A DNA stretch of 64,000 nucleotides from Prevotella sp. (GTDB taxonomy: Bacteria > Bacteroidota > Bacteroidia > Bacteroidales > Bacteroidaceae). The first letter of the stretch is position 1. Each line of letters starts with the position of its first letter. Position numbers and translations under genes: made by a program. Under the pieces are notes generated by a model, which did not search any database, was not told where the DNA came from, and saw only the letters and a list, made by a program, of their open reading frames with translations. The stretch spans positions 23,838 through 87,837 of the forward strand of contig JAEEXI010000010.1 in NCBI GenBank assembly GCA_016291495.1, given 5' to 3'. This document shows positions 24,901 to 32,160 of this stretch, piece by piece.

Positions 24901-26717
24901 TCCGCGTCAATCCGCACCGGCTGAACCTCGGTGCCATCGGACTGGAACTGACAGATGCACAAGGACAGGGAATTGGAATCGGACAACTGACCGACCTGCA
25001 TCAGCAACTACAACTGTGGGACGGACAGATTGTCTCTTCCTTCAAGGCCGACGGACAACCTGTCCATGTCACCACCTTCTGTATGCCTCATGCAGACCAG
25101 CTCGTATCATGCATCCAATCAAACCTGCTGAAAAACGGACAGGCCAAAATCAATGTGCGTTTCCCCTATCCTACCGGCAAACATGCCGACGACGCCAGTG
25201 ACTGGAACCAGCCGGAGCGCCACCAGTCCCGCATCGTATGGCAAGACAGTCACGCTGCCTGCATGGAGCACCAGATAGACACCACCACCTACTACCTCCT
25301 GCTCAGTTGGGAGGGCGAGGCCCGGTTATCACAAACCGCCCCCCATCATTACACCCTCACCTCCAGTTCTGACGTCCTCTCCCTCTCCGCAACCTACAGT
25401 CCCCTATGCTGCGACCAAGTCGCAGCCTCAACCGTAGCCTATCCCTCCTTCTCCGCCCTCCAAAAGGCCAACCAGAAATTCTGGCACCGCCACTGGTACG
25501 AGACCGCCTTCGTTGATTTCAGCGACTGCACCGACCCACGAGCCAAAGAACTGGAGCGGAGGGTAGTGCTCTCGCAGTATCTCACCTATATCAACTGTGC
25601 CAACAATATGCCACCACAGGAAACGGGCCTCACCTACAACTCTTGGTTCGGCAGACCGCACCTGGAGATGACCTGGTGGCATGCCGTAGACTTCGCCCTA
25701 TGGAACCAACCTAAGGTCGTGGCACAGATGCTCGACTGGTATAACGACACCGCTGCCCCTGTGGCAAGACAGATAGCTCAGCGACAAGGGTTCAAGGGTA
25801 TCCGCTGGATGAAGATGACCGACCCATGGGCAGGTGAGGCGCCCTCCAATACGGGCAGTTTCCTCACCTGGCAACAGCCGCATTACATCTACCTCGCCGA
25901 GGAGATGTACCGTGCCAATCCAACCACAGAGACCCTCGCCAAATACGCTGATAACGTAGAGGAGACCGCCGCCTTCATGGCAGACTTCGGAAAAACAGGC
26001 AAACTCTTCGGGGAGACCGCCATGCAGGAATGCATGACCAAGGACATCAGCTACAACCACCCCTTTGAACTCGCCTACTGGCGATACGGACTCACCGTAG
26101 CCCAACAATGGCGCAAGCGACAGGGCAAGCCGCGACATAAGGAGTGGGACGACATCATCGCCAAGCTGGCTCCTCTCCCCCAGACGAAAGAAGGTATCTA
26201 TACAGCCGGTCTTCCGAAAGGAAACACCACCGTCCTCCCTTCCTTCGACCCCTTCGATGCCCCTGCCAAGACCACCCACGAGTCCTTCACCGAAAAGACC
26301 CGCAATGACCACCCCGCCTGCATCGCCCCCTTCGCTATGCTCCCCTCTGCCCTCCTCTGCTGCGACCCCGTCGCAGCCCAATCCACCCTCACCTGGGTCA
26401 TGCAGAACTGGAACTGGCAGACCACCTGGGGCTGGGACTACGGCATGATAGCCATGGCTGCCGCCCGTCTCGGACGACCAGAGACCGCCCTCGACGCCCT
26501 GCTCATCGACATGCAGAAGAACACCTATCTCAAGAACGGACATAACTTCCAGACCACAGACCGCCTGCGCCTCTACCTGCCGGGCAATGGTGCCCTGCTC
26601 ACCGCCATCGCCATGATGTGCGCCGGCTGGGACGGTTGTCAGGAGCCCCTCAACCCCGGTTTCCCCAAGGACGACACCTGGAACGTACGCTGGGAAGGCT
26701 TCCACCGCATGCAGTAG
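21924..26717 (+). CDS. Triple fusion: GH28 polygalacturonase, GH105 hydrolase, third glycosidase-like domain
   Basis: A 1597-residue secreted protein with signal peptide MKRILQTLLLCVIVVLSAQA. Residues about 45-490 are a GH28 beta-helix with all four signatures: NNDGPNGDGCD, NTGDDCIAIKS (281-282), NGHGG (320-322) and RIK (354-356). Residues about 500-880 are a GH105/GH88-type unsaturated uronyl hydrolase with the catalytic Asp in VWLDGIFMGLPF (D612) and HCWGRAQGWYT. Residues about 900-1597 begin DPLASLTVGNGHFATTVDVTGLQSYP and look like an (alpha/alpha)6 glycosidase of a family I cannot name. The junction (883-894) is encoded by a terminator-like hairpin. It starts right after the trp terminator. 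Confidence 0.9.
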   Translation: MKRILQTLLLCVIVVLSAQAKGWDQQAYKQIEKSIRVPQFADKDYVITKFGAKTDGTAAKNQKAIQKAIDKCSAKGGGRVIIPTGQKFLTAAIQLKNGVNLVIEEGAVLEFAFEPELYPIVPTRWEGLDCWNLSPLIYAYQAKDIAITGKGTIDGGGSNETWWPWCGNKRFGMKEGGIAQNQGARARLLKYAEDGVDMDERRFGPTDGLRPQMINFNQCDGILIEDVTLLRSPFWVIHPLLSTDITVRGVHINNDGPNGDGCDPESCDRVLIENCYFNTGDDCIAIKSARNNDGRQGGQGRFAGKPSKNIIIRHCKMQNGHGGVVIGSEISGGCQNVYAEDCEMDSPNLDRVLRIKTNSCRGGIIENINMRNITVGQCGEAVLKINTDYEPREICCRGFNPTVRNVTMENVTCQKSKYGVMVVGMPDACQVYDVDVINCKFNGVQDGNNMKGQFRDIRFDNLYINGSLVLNEMPYKHYSEWLTYSEMKRVPKSYLLDFSDKPKWSYVMGIELEGMLDTYLRYGGEDILKYCKEYTDTMIYADGNIRGFNILDYNLDNIRTGHFVTRMYQKYPEQKNLLAMQLMMKQLQDQPRTIADKVFWHKAIYAYQVWLDGIFMGLPFRTLTAPITEKAPKGKRAKENPVTSIYDDAVNQLKITYQRTLDPKTGLNRHAYDETRKTFWADKETGLSQHCWGRAQGWYTMALIEVLDAMPDDYARKQEVVELLVKDFDAILKWQDKKTGVWYQVMDSPDREGNYLESTCSAMFTYALLKAYRKGYVGEKYRDAGIKAYKGIIKNFIKVNPDKTISLTNCCSVAGLGPAATPEVEAALKRINPKGSVKENRKRDGSYDYYLSEPIRDNDAKGVGPFIWASLEMEMLGYTTENLTASINREAVLFRNSPVIQEVDPLASLTVGNGHFATTVDVTGLQSYPDDYRNGIPLCAMSDWGWHSFPNTEKLTPAESEKTFDFGHGHPETYAVEYKKTEDGRHKLATEYFRVNPHRLNLGAIGLELTDAQGQGIGIGQLTDLHQQLQLWDGQIVSSFKADGQPVHVTTFCMPHADQLVSCIQSNLLKNGQAKINVRFPYPTGKHADDASDWNQPERHQSRIVWQDSHAACMEHQIDTTTYYLLLSWEGEARLSQTAPHHYTLTSSSDVLSLSATYSPLCCDQVAASTVAYPSFSALQKANQKFWHRHWYETAFVDFSDCTDPRAKELERRVVLSQYLTYINCANNMPPQETGLTYNSWFGRPHLEMTWWHAVDFALWNQPKVVAQMLDWYNDTAAPVARQIAQRQGFKGIRWMKMTDPWAGEAPSNTGSFLTWQQPHYIYLAEEMYRANPTTETLAKYADNVEETAAFMADFGKTGKLFGETAMQECMTKDISYNHPFELAYWRYGLTVAQQWRKRQGKPRHKEWDDIIAKLAPLPQTKEGIYTAGLPKGNTTVLPSFDPFDAPAKTTHESFTEKTRNDHPACIAPFAMLPSALLCCDPVAAQSTLTWVMQNWNWQTTWGWDYGMIAMAAARLGRPETALDALLIDMQKNTYLKNGHNFQTTDRLRLYLPGNGALLTAIAMMCAGWDGCQEPLNPGFPKDDTWNVRWEGFHRMQ
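24572..24605 (+). terminator. Terminator-like hairpin inside the fusion gene
   Basis: A perfect 10-bp stem AACAGCCTCG / CGAGGCTGTT (24572-24581 with 24590-24599), loop of 8, then CTTTTT. It lies in frame at residues about 883-894, exactly between the GH105 domain end and the start of the third domain, and looks like the relic of an intergenic terminator. Confidence 0.75.
25408..25426. repeat. REP-like palindrome, copy 1
   Basis: GCTGCGAC-CAA-GTCGCAGC, 8-bp arms with a 3-nt spacer, inside the third domain of the fusion gene (encodes CCDQVAA). The left flank CTAT is shared with copy 4 read on the minus strand. Confidence 0.7.
26359..26377. repeat. REP-like palindrome, copy 2
   Basis: GCTGCGAC-CCC-GTCGCAGC, in the same gene as copy 1 and in the same reading frame (encodes CCDPVAA), 951 bp further on. 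Confidence 0.7.
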
Positions 26718-26731
26718 CGTAAACGTTTAAG
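26717..26731. promoter_or_regulatory. Putative operator site A (TAAACGTTTA)
   Basis: GCGTAAACGTTTAAG, palindromic core TAAACGTTTA at 26720-26729, starting on the last base of the fusion gene's stop codon and 47 bp before the PL1 -7 box. Near-identical palindromes stand at 32005-32022 and 39859-39872, each upstream of a pectin gene promoter. The form resembles LacI/CcpA-family operators. Confidence 0.5.
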
Positions 26732-26776
26732 TATTAATAATAGATAAGGAACATACGTACATTATAAAACTTTTCG

Positions 26777-26784
26777 TACTTTTG
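26777..26784 (+). promoter_or_regulatory. -7 box (TACTTTTG) of the first PL1 gene
   Basis: TACTTTTGCACGCAAACTACTAA, 22 nt before the ATG; almost the same leader as the GH28 gene at 21891. Confidence 0.6.
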
Positions 26785-26806
26785 CACGCAAACTACTAAG
26801 CAACAA

Positions 26807-28984
26807 ATGAAAAAGATTCTATTTACATTATTGATAGCAACCTGCTCGTTGCTAACAATGGCACAGACTCCTGCATTCCCAGGAGCCGAGGGTCACGGTC
26901 GCTACGTCTCTGGTGGACGCGGCGGAACAGTTGTCCATGTAAAAAACCTGAACGATAATGGCGATGGCTCATTCCGCAAAGCCGTCAGCGGCAGTGGCAA
27001 GAAGATTGTCGTCTTCGACGTGGCCGGCGTCATCCCCTTGGAAAGCGACGTAAACATCGGTGCCAATACCACTATCCTCGGGCAGACGGCTCCGGCACCA
27101 GGTATCACCCTGCGCTACCACACCGTCAACCCCAACGGCAATAACATCATCATGCGCTATATCCGTATCCGCCGTGGTCAGGAGAAGAATGTCAACGACG
27201 GTGCCGATGCTTCTACCGCCCGTCATTACACAGGCATGATCCTTGACCACTGCTCCTTCTCATGGAGCATCGACGAGGTGGCCTCGTTCTACGACAACAA
27301 TAACTTCACCATGCAGTGGTGTACCCTCGGCGAGAGCCTCAACGATGCCGGACACGGCAAGGGCGCTCACGGCTATGGCGGTATCTGGGGCGGCAAGCTG
27401 GCATCCTTCCACCACAACCTCATCCTGCATGTCAACAACCGCTCACCACGTTTCAACGGTGCCCGTTACGAATGGAACGGCTATACCAGCAACCAGCTTT
27501 ATAGTCAATACCAATGGGGCAACTACGTACAGGCAGAGAATGTCGACTTCCGCAACTGCGTCACCTATAACACCAACGGCTGCTACGGTGGTCCCGGCGG
27601 TGGACAGATCAACATGGTCAACAACTACATGAAGAGCGGTCCTGCGGCTACGGTCACGAAACTGACAACAGTCACTGTCGGTTCCTCCGGCAACTCCGAA
27701 GGACATCCGAACGCCTATGACATGACCAGCCGCTACTATGTAGACGGCAACCTGATTGACGGTAACGATGCCGGATGGAACAAGTTCCAATACGACGACG
27801 GAACGATTGAGCAGAATGGCAAGCGTTACTCCAAGGACCCCAACCACCTACATGGTGACAAGGCCGAGTACATCACTTATGGCGGAGCCGAGTATGTCTG
27901 CATGAAACTCGACACCCCCGCTCCTACCGGCGAGGTGACTACGCACTCTGCCGTCAATGCTTACGACAAGGTACTGACCTATAGCGGTGCCTCCCTCCAT
28001 CAGGATGATGTAGATGCCCGCTATTTCTCCGAGACACGCAACGGTACTGCCCCTTATAAGAACGGACGCATCGACCTCGTCAGCGACTGTAACGGCTACA
28101 CCGAGGCCAACTTCCCGACAGGCAGTCGTGCGACAGACTTCGACACCGACAAGGACGGTATTCCCGATGCCTGGGAGACAGCCAACGGCTTGAAGCCCAA
28201 CGATCCCACGGATGCAGTCACCTATACCCTCGACCCTGCTAAATACTATACGAACCTCGAGGTCTATGCCAACTCACTGGTACAGGACATCATGCTCAAT
28301 GGGAATGCAGACGCCGAGGAGGCCGCCAAGGAGTACTACCCTGCCTACAAGAAGGAAGACGGCACGCAGGTAGAGGCCATCAACACCCTCGGCCTGGACC
28401 TGAATTCTGGAGATACCCCCACTGGCGAGACAAAGACATACACCGTCAAGTTCAACGGTGCGGACGTCCAGTCTCCGAATGGCTTCTTCTCCTTTGGCGA
28501 CAGCAGTAACAAGCACAGCTTCAACGGCAAGTTCACGGGTACTTACGACGGTACAGAGTACACACAGGGACTGAAGATGGAAAGTTCCACCCTCATCCAG
28601 TTCACGACCACCGGTACTTCCACCGTGATTATCGTGCAATCTGACTGGCAAAGCAATGACGTACCTCACGGAACGCCAAAGTCCATCAAGTTCGACGGTG
28701 TAGAGCAAGATGTATCGTTAGCCACCACCCCTGCAGGCAGCACCGGCTGCCGTGTCTACACCATCACCGGCGTCGGAGCAGGTACACACTCCATTACCCG
28801 CGGCAGCGGCGAGAGCGGCATCTTCTATGTAGAGGTGCGTGAGACCAGCACCACAGGTATCAGTACCGTCAAGACCAAAGCTGACGAAGCAGACAGTCCC
28901 ATCTACAACCTCCGCGGACAGCGTGTCAGCAGCAGCTACAAAGGCATCGTCATCAAGAACGGTAAAAAGTATATCCAGAAGTAA
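26807..28984 (+). CDS. Secreted pectate lyase, PL1 family, with C-terminal modules
   Basis: Cleaves polygalacturonate by beta-elimination. The 725 residues open with signal peptide MKKILFTLLIATCSLLTMA. Residues about 21-440 are a PL1 beta-helix: AFPGAEGHGRYVSGGRGG, ILDHCSFSWSIDE (vWiDH-like), GAHGYGGIWGG and NNRSPRF. A calcium-binding DTDKDGIPDAWE motif follows near 448, then a beta-sandwich of carbohydrate-binding type (about 525-670) and the C-terminal motif IYNLRGQRV...GIVIKNGKK. The last motif recurs on three other proteins here and resembles a T9SS-like sorting tail. The enzyme is probably at the surface or periplasmic. A terminator follows at 29008. Confidence 0.92.
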   Translation: MKKILFTLLIATCSLLTMAQTPAFPGAEGHGRYVSGGRGGTVVHVKNLNDNGDGSFRKAVSGSGKKIVVFDVAGVIPLESDVNIGANTTILGQTAPAPGITLRYHTVNPNGNNIIMRYIRIRRGQEKNVNDGADASTARHYTGMILDHCSFSWSIDEVASFYDNNNFTMQWCTLGESLNDAGHGKGAHGYGGIWGGKLASFHHNLILHVNNRSPRFNGARYEWNGYTSNQLYSQYQWGNYVQAENVDFRNCVTYNTNGCYGGPGGGQINMVNNYMKSGPAATVTKLTTVTVGSSGNSEGHPNAYDMTSRYYVDGNLIDGNDAGWNKFQYDDGTIEQNGKRYSKDPNHLHGDKAEYITYGGAEYVCMKLDTPAPTGEVTTHSAVNAYDKVLTYSGASLHQDDVDARYFSETRNGTAPYKNGRIDLVSDCNGYTEANFPTGSRATDFDTDKDGIPDAWETANGLKPNDPTDAVTYTLDPAKYYTNLEVYANSLVQDIMLNGNADAEEAAKEYYPAYKKEDGTQVEAINTLGLDLNSGDTPTGETKTYTVKFNGADVQSPNGFFSFGDSSNKHSFNGKFTGTYDGTEYTQGLKMESSTLIQFTTTGTSTVIIVQSDWQSNDVPHGTPKSIKFDGVEQDVSLATTPAGSTGCRVYTITGVGAGTHSITRGSGESGIFYVEVRETSTTGISTVKTKADEADSPIYNLRGQRVSSSYKGIVIKNGKKYIQK

Positions 28985-29007
28985 CCCCAAAAACAATGAT
29001 AATCGAA

Positions 29008-29039
29008 GGAAGCGCAACCTATGGCTGTGCTTCCTTTTT
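29008..29039 (+). terminator. Terminator after the first PL1 gene
   Basis: Stem GGAAGCGCA / TGTGCTTCC (29008-29016 with 29026-29034; one G-U pair), then T5. The T run touches the stop codon of the convergent RAYT-like gene. Confidence 0.85.
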
Positions 29040-30084
29040 ATACGAACTCACAAAGAGCCTTAGTCATCCCATTCAAATCAAGACACATCTGGCGAGTAAG
29101 GGAGATACGCTCATTCTGGTGAGGCCATGGTGCAAGCAACAGCAACTTGCCCTCTGCACAAGCCTCATAATACCGATGGCCTGGCTTCGAAAAGGCATTG
29201 AAGCCCCATGGGGTGAGGAAGATAAGAGGCAAGTGAGCATCCAGCACTGCTCGCATCACAGCCTGTTCCCCCTTTGAAATGGCAGGCGACACCAAGATGG
29301 CACCACCATGTGCCAAAGCCAAATAACGCTCCGTTTCCTCCTTAATTTGATTCTCATTCAGACTCCGGCTCAGTTGTACCTGTACCTTATACGGATGCTG
29401 TAACAGAAAGCGGTTGCCGATGGCCGCATAAGTCTGCTGAGCCACATGGATATCAAAACGAACACGAAAATAACCAGGATAGGCCCTCTTAATAGCAAGG
29501 CGGCGTGGGTTCTCCTGCAGATACCTGTTCCAGTTTGCCAGTTCCCCACGTCCTGAAAGGATGTGGTCATTAAAACCTAAAGCCCATAGTTGCCCATGTT
29601 CCCGGTCGTCGAGGCTCCTGTCGCGCTTCCCCCCTTGTTCTCTTTGCTGCGACCAGGTCGCAGCAGAGGATACACCCAACACCAGTTCCCTATAGGCCTT
29701 GTTACAGCCTGCCTTAAAGCCCTTTATGACTTGCCCTAAGTGGCACCCCAGTTGTTCCTTGACAAAAAGGATGCCATGCAAATGGTCTGGCATGATTTGG
29801 AGCTTGACTGCCTGTATTTGTGGGTACAGCCTTTCCGTCGCCATCCATCTTTCCCAGACCCGCTCTCCCAAAGGGGTCAGTTCAACCCTTGGTGCATCGG
29901 CACTATCGTTAGGTGCATCGGCATTACCGACCAGCTTTCCTAATAACGGGCGGCGCCCTTCAACCGTCAAGGTAATCAGGTAGATACACCTTGACGCATA
30001 GTCGTGCCCTATGCGCCGCCTCAGCATCGATGGCTTCTTCTCTCCAGCGAAAGGCTTGTGCTTTTGATATTGCTCCCAATCCAT
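29038..30084 (-). CDS. RAYT-type (REP-associated) Y1 transposase-like protein with extra C-terminal domain
   Basis: 348 residues from ATG 30084, chosen because a TACTTTTG box lies 8 bp before it. The N-terminal half is a Y1/HUH nuclease: ITLTVEGRRPLLG, the HUH motif in IMPDHLHGILF, and the candidate catalytic Tyr in NRYLQENPRR. It lacks IS200/IS605 ends and an accessory gene, which fits a single-copy RAYT. The C-terminal half (from RYLALAHGGAILVSPAISKGEQAVMR to WPHQNERISLTRQMCLDLNGM) has a Rossmann-like, DprA-reminiscent look and is unusual for RAYTs in general. The gene itself contains a REP-like palindrome (29646-29664) and a 21-bp tandem repeat (29885-29926). Confidence 0.8.
   Translation of the reverse strand: MDWEQYQKHKPFAGEKKPSMLRRRIGHDYASRCIYLITLTVEGRRPLLGKLVGNADAPNDSADAPRVELTPLGERVWERWMATERLYPQIQAVKLQIMPDHLHGILFVKEQLGCHLGQVIKGFKAGCNKAYRELVLGVSSAATWSQQREQGGKRDRSLDDREHGQLWALGFNDHILSGRGELANWNRYLQENPRRLAIKRAYPGYFRVRFDIHVAQQTYAAIGNRFLLQHPYKVQVQLSRSLNENQIKEETERYLALAHGGAILVSPAISKGEQAVMRAVLDAHLPLIFLTPWGFNAFSKPGHRYYEACAEGKLLLLAPWPHQNERISLTRQMCLDLNGMTKALCEFV
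29646..29664. repeat. REP-like palindrome, copy 3 (inside the RAYT-like gene)
   Basis: GCTGCGAC-CAG-GTCGCAGC. On the gene's own strand it encodes AATWSQ, between the conserved KAYREL and LWALGFNDHIL segments. Confidence 0.7.
29885..29926. repeat. 21-bp tandem repeat in the RAYT-like gene
   Basis: GGTGCATCGGCA occurs twice, 21 bp apart, encoding the ADAPNDSADAP stretch in a region that normally varies in length between the first strands of the HUH domain. Confidence 0.6.
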
Positions 30085-30092
30085 TCCAAGCA

Positions 30093-30100
30093 CAAAAGTA
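30093..30100 (-). promoter_or_regulatory. -7 box (TACTTTTG) of the RAYT-like gene
   Basis: TACTTTTG on the minus strand, 8 bp before ATG 30084; suggests a very short leader. Confidence 0.5.
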
Positions 30101-30136
30101 AGGAAAAACACTGAAACCACCAAACAAATCTAAACC

Positions 30137-30172
30137 AAAAAAGGTGGAACCATTAAGGCTCCACCTTTTTTA
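30137..30172 (-). terminator. Bidirectional-type terminator after the 437-aa secreted protein
   Basis: Stem GGTGGAACC / GGCTCCACC (30143-30151 with 30157-30165, one mismatch) flanked by an A6 on the left and a T run on the right, so it can act on both strands. It lies between the minus-strand gene at 30195 and the RAYT-like gene. Confidence 0.8.
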
Positions 30173-30194
30173 TTTGTTTGATAAACCAGAGAGA

Positions 30195-31508
30195 TTACTT
30201 CTGAATCATCTTTTTACCATCCTTGATCACTACACCCTTGTAATTCTCATTCACCTTCTGACCAGCGAGGTTATAGATGACACCGTCTGAAACCTCAAAC
30301 TTCTTCACTTCCAGAATACCGGTTGCTGTAGTGGTATATACCTCGAACATCACGCGAGCCTGACCAGAGAAATATACCTCAAATTTCTTGGCTGGTGTCT
30401 CTGCTACGAGATCAACAACACCAGGCTCCGTAACAGCATCACGAGCAGGAAGAACGTTGCTGTCGGTAGTAAACTTCATTCCTGTAGCGGTAACAGCCTG
30501 TCCATTACCATCAGAGTTAGAGATTCCCTTTACACGGATTGCAGCAATATTCTTCTCACCAGTGGTGGTGATAATGATAGTCTTCTTTACCTTTACCAAA
30601 CCCTTGAAAGCATCAAGGTTATTATAAGGAGCAGAATTGGACAGTACAGCATCAGATTCTTTCTTTGTGGCAGTAAAAGTACCGTCGGTAAGACTTTCAA
30701 GTTCTACATCAGATCCGCCAGGAGCAATATCTGAAGGAGCCTTCAGCGTAGCTTCGAGCGTGGCATCTGTAGGTATTGTAACATATTCAACGGCCTTGCT
30801 TACTTCCTTAGAGTTTTCCATTCCTTCCTTAACTCCAATTGCATAATAGGTCACAGTACTTGTAATGGCAATAGGAGCAGTATACTTCGTGCCTGTAGAA
30901 GTTGTAACGCCTGCAGCAGTTGCATAGTAAATTTCTGCACCCTCTGTGGCGCAAGTCATAACAACCTTACCATCAGCAACGCTAATAACAGGAGAAATTA
31001 CCTGATTCTCATTGCGTTCAACAAGGATACCAGTGAACTTAGGCTTGGTAGCACCACGCCAGATAAAGAACCTTGGCATAGCATCACCTCCTGCAGGAAC
31101 AGTGAATTCATTGTTGGCATCCATGTTGTCAGTAGATATCTTCTGATCATCAGCAAATGAGATACCACCACCTTTATCAGTACCACCCAACAACTTGATA
31201 ACATCACCTGCTTTCAAAGTAACACCTGAAGGCAAGTTCACCTCAACATAATTACCACCAGAACCGCCTAAATTAATCTTTCCACCACTAATCATCTTAG
31301 AAGCATTTTTGGAATGACCATTATTAATCGTGATTGAACCACCAAGGGTAATCGTACCATAGGCATAGGTCCCATCAATAGTATAACTTTCCCCAGCGCT
31401 GACGGTAACTTCAGGCGCATCAGAATTCAACTGGAACTTAAAAATTTCTGTCGCATTCAACGACAGTGTTGCAAAAGCAACAGCAATAAGCGTAAAAAAT
31501 TTCTTCAT
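30195..31508 (-). CDS. Secreted protein of unknown function with chitobiase-type C-terminal fold module
   Basis: 437 residues from the second Met (MKKFFTLIAVAFATLSLNA signal peptide); an ATG two codons earlier is possible. The first half is a Gly/Asn-rich beta-sandwich (YAYGTITLGGSITINNGHSK, KAGDVIKLLG). The middle (about 170-245) reads VISVADGKVVMTCATEGAEIYYAT...YAIGVKEGMENSKEVSKAVEY, which fits the chitobiase/beta-hexosaminidase C-terminal (Fn3_7-like) module. The end IYNLAGQKV...GVVIKDGKK is the shared C-terminal motif. No catalytic domain is visible. Its position within the pectin region, on the opposite strand and with its own promoter, suggests a surface or binding role; unproven. Confidence 0.75.
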   Translation of the reverse strand: MKKFFTLIAVAFATLSLNATEIFKFQLNSDAPEVTVSAGESYTIDGTYAYGTITLGGSITINNGHSKNASKMISGGKINLGGSGGNYVEVNLPSGVTLKAGDVIKLLGGTDKGGGISFADDQKISTDNMDANNEFTVPAGGDAMPRFFIWRGATKPKFTGILVERNENQVISPVISVADGKVVMTCATEGAEIYYATAAGVTTSTGTKYTAPIAITSTVTYYAIGVKEGMENSKEVSKAVEYVTIPTDATLEATLKAPSDIAPGGSDVELESLTDGTFTATKKESDAVLSNSAPYNNLDAFKGLVKVKKTIIITTTGEKNIAAIRVKGISNSDGNGQAVTATGMKFTTDSNVLPARDAVTEPGVVDLVAETPAKKFEVYFSGQARVMFEVYTTTATGILEVKKFEVSDGVIYNLAGQKVNENYKGVVIKDGKKMIQK

Positions 31509-31573
31509 AAGCATTTAATTTTTAAATTGTTTGTTATTAAGTGAATTTTATCTCGTTTTAGTTATACTTGTAC

Positions 31574-31591
31574 ACCTGCACCAACGCAGGT
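31574..31591. other. Hairpin in the leader of the 437-aa protein
   Basis: ACCTGC-ACCAAC-GCAGGT, a 6-bp stem between the promoter and the start codon on the minus strand, in a leader of about 90 nt. Possibly an mRNA-stabilising structure. Confidence 0.4.
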
Positions 31592-31604
31592 ACATATTAC
31601 GTTG

Positions 31605-31612
31605 CAAAGTTA
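31605..31612 (-). promoter_or_regulatory. -7 box (TAACTTTG) of the 437-aa secreted protein
   Basis: TAACTTTG on the minus strand, about 96 nt before the start codon. Confidence 0.5.
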
Positions 31613-31777
31613 AGGCTTTTTCCTGAAACCGCCAAATTTTTCCTTAGAAAAACATTAGACAGGGCCAAAAACGTCGCTGCCAAGCCACTACTTATGTTCA
31701 TCACTACCCATCATCAAGTTCCTCCAAGGCTTATGTCAAAGTTATCTCCCACTTACCCAAGGAGTAGCACCTGGTTT

Positions 31778-31897
31778 CCTCCCACATATGTTCGGTACAT
31801 GTCCGGTAGATGTCCGGTAGATGTTCGGTAAAACACCGAACAAGTACCGAACAAGTACTGAACAAGTACTGGACATCTACTGGACAACAATGGGAGG
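31778..31897. repeat. 11-bp tandem array that inverts on itself
   Basis: Left half: four 11-bp units TGTTCGGTACA, TGTCCGGTAGA, TGTCCGGTAGA, TGTTCGGTAAA (31789-31832). Right half: units in the opposite sense ACCGAACAAGT twice, ACTGAACAAGT, ACTGGACATCT and a partial (31835-31886). The outer ends CCTCCCA (31778-31784) and TGGGAGG (31891-31897) also pair. The whole could fold into one long imperfect hairpin centred near 31834. Confidence 0.8.
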
Positions 31898-32000
31898 TAA
31901 GGCGGAGGGAAAGCGAAGGAAAGGCGAAGATAAAATGGAGGGGAGGTTGAGAAGAGGCAGAGAAGAGGCGAAGAAGAGATAGAGGGAAGGCAGAGGGAAA
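31898..32000. repeat. Purine-rich degenerate repeat
   Basis: About 100 nt with almost only A and G on the plus strand, made of variants of GGCGGAGGGAAAGCGAAGG and GAGAAGAGGC. Position between the inverted array and the palindrome. Confidence 0.5.
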
Positions 32001-32004
32001 CTTA

Positions 32005-32022
32005 TCCGTAAACGTTTACGGA
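32005..32022. promoter_or_regulatory. Putative operator site B (perfect 18-bp palindrome)
   Basis: TCCGTAAACGTTTACGGA is a perfect palindrome, 53 bp upstream of the CE8 -7 box. It contains the same TAAACGTTTA core as site A and matches site C in 9 of 10 core bases. Confidence 0.6.
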
Positions 32023-32075
32023 AGTTTTGTTATTTTTTAACCACCCCTCCCCCAACCTATTTCATAAATAATTAG

Positions 32076-32083
32076 TAAATTTG
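32076..32083 (+). promoter_or_regulatory. -7 box (TAAATTTG) of the CE8 gene
   Basis: TAAATTTG, 77 nt before ATG 32161; no consensus TTTG upstream box, consistent with a need for an activator. Confidence 0.55.
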
Positions 32084-32160
32084 CAGACCAATTTCGCTTG
32101 ATAAGCTAACCAAAACAGGAATCGAACAAATATCTATTAATAACTAAATTTAATAACTTT

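Larger units (their letters stand above)
31613..32075. other. Intergenic region between divergent secreted-protein genes
   Basis: No convincing gene here. From left to right: plain sequence to about 31777; a 120-nt inverted-repeat array (31778-31897); a purine-rich, low-complexity stretch (about 31898-32000) of degenerate GAAGAGGC/GGAAAGGCGAAG units; a perfect palindrome (32005-32022); then an A/T-rich approach to the CE8 promoter. An 87-codon plus-strand frame at 31568-31831 runs into the repeat array and has no family resemblance. Confidence 0.6.

Noticed and set aside
25698..26705. 335-codon frame antisense to the fusion gene
   Set aside because: Glycine/valine-rich shadow of high-GC third-position codons of the real gene.
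29038..30084. Intact IS200/IS605 insertion sequence
   Set aside because: No subterminal hairpins at the gene ends, no TnpB and no target duplication are visible; a single-domain RAYT-type gene fits better.
31568..31831. 87-codon frame in the intergenic region
   Set aside because: Runs into the 11-bp array, no family resemblance, and lies across the opposite gene's promoter and leader.
31789..31886. Possible CRISPR array
   Set aside because: Units are 11 bp with no spacers and turn to the opposite orientation half-way; no cas genes nearby.
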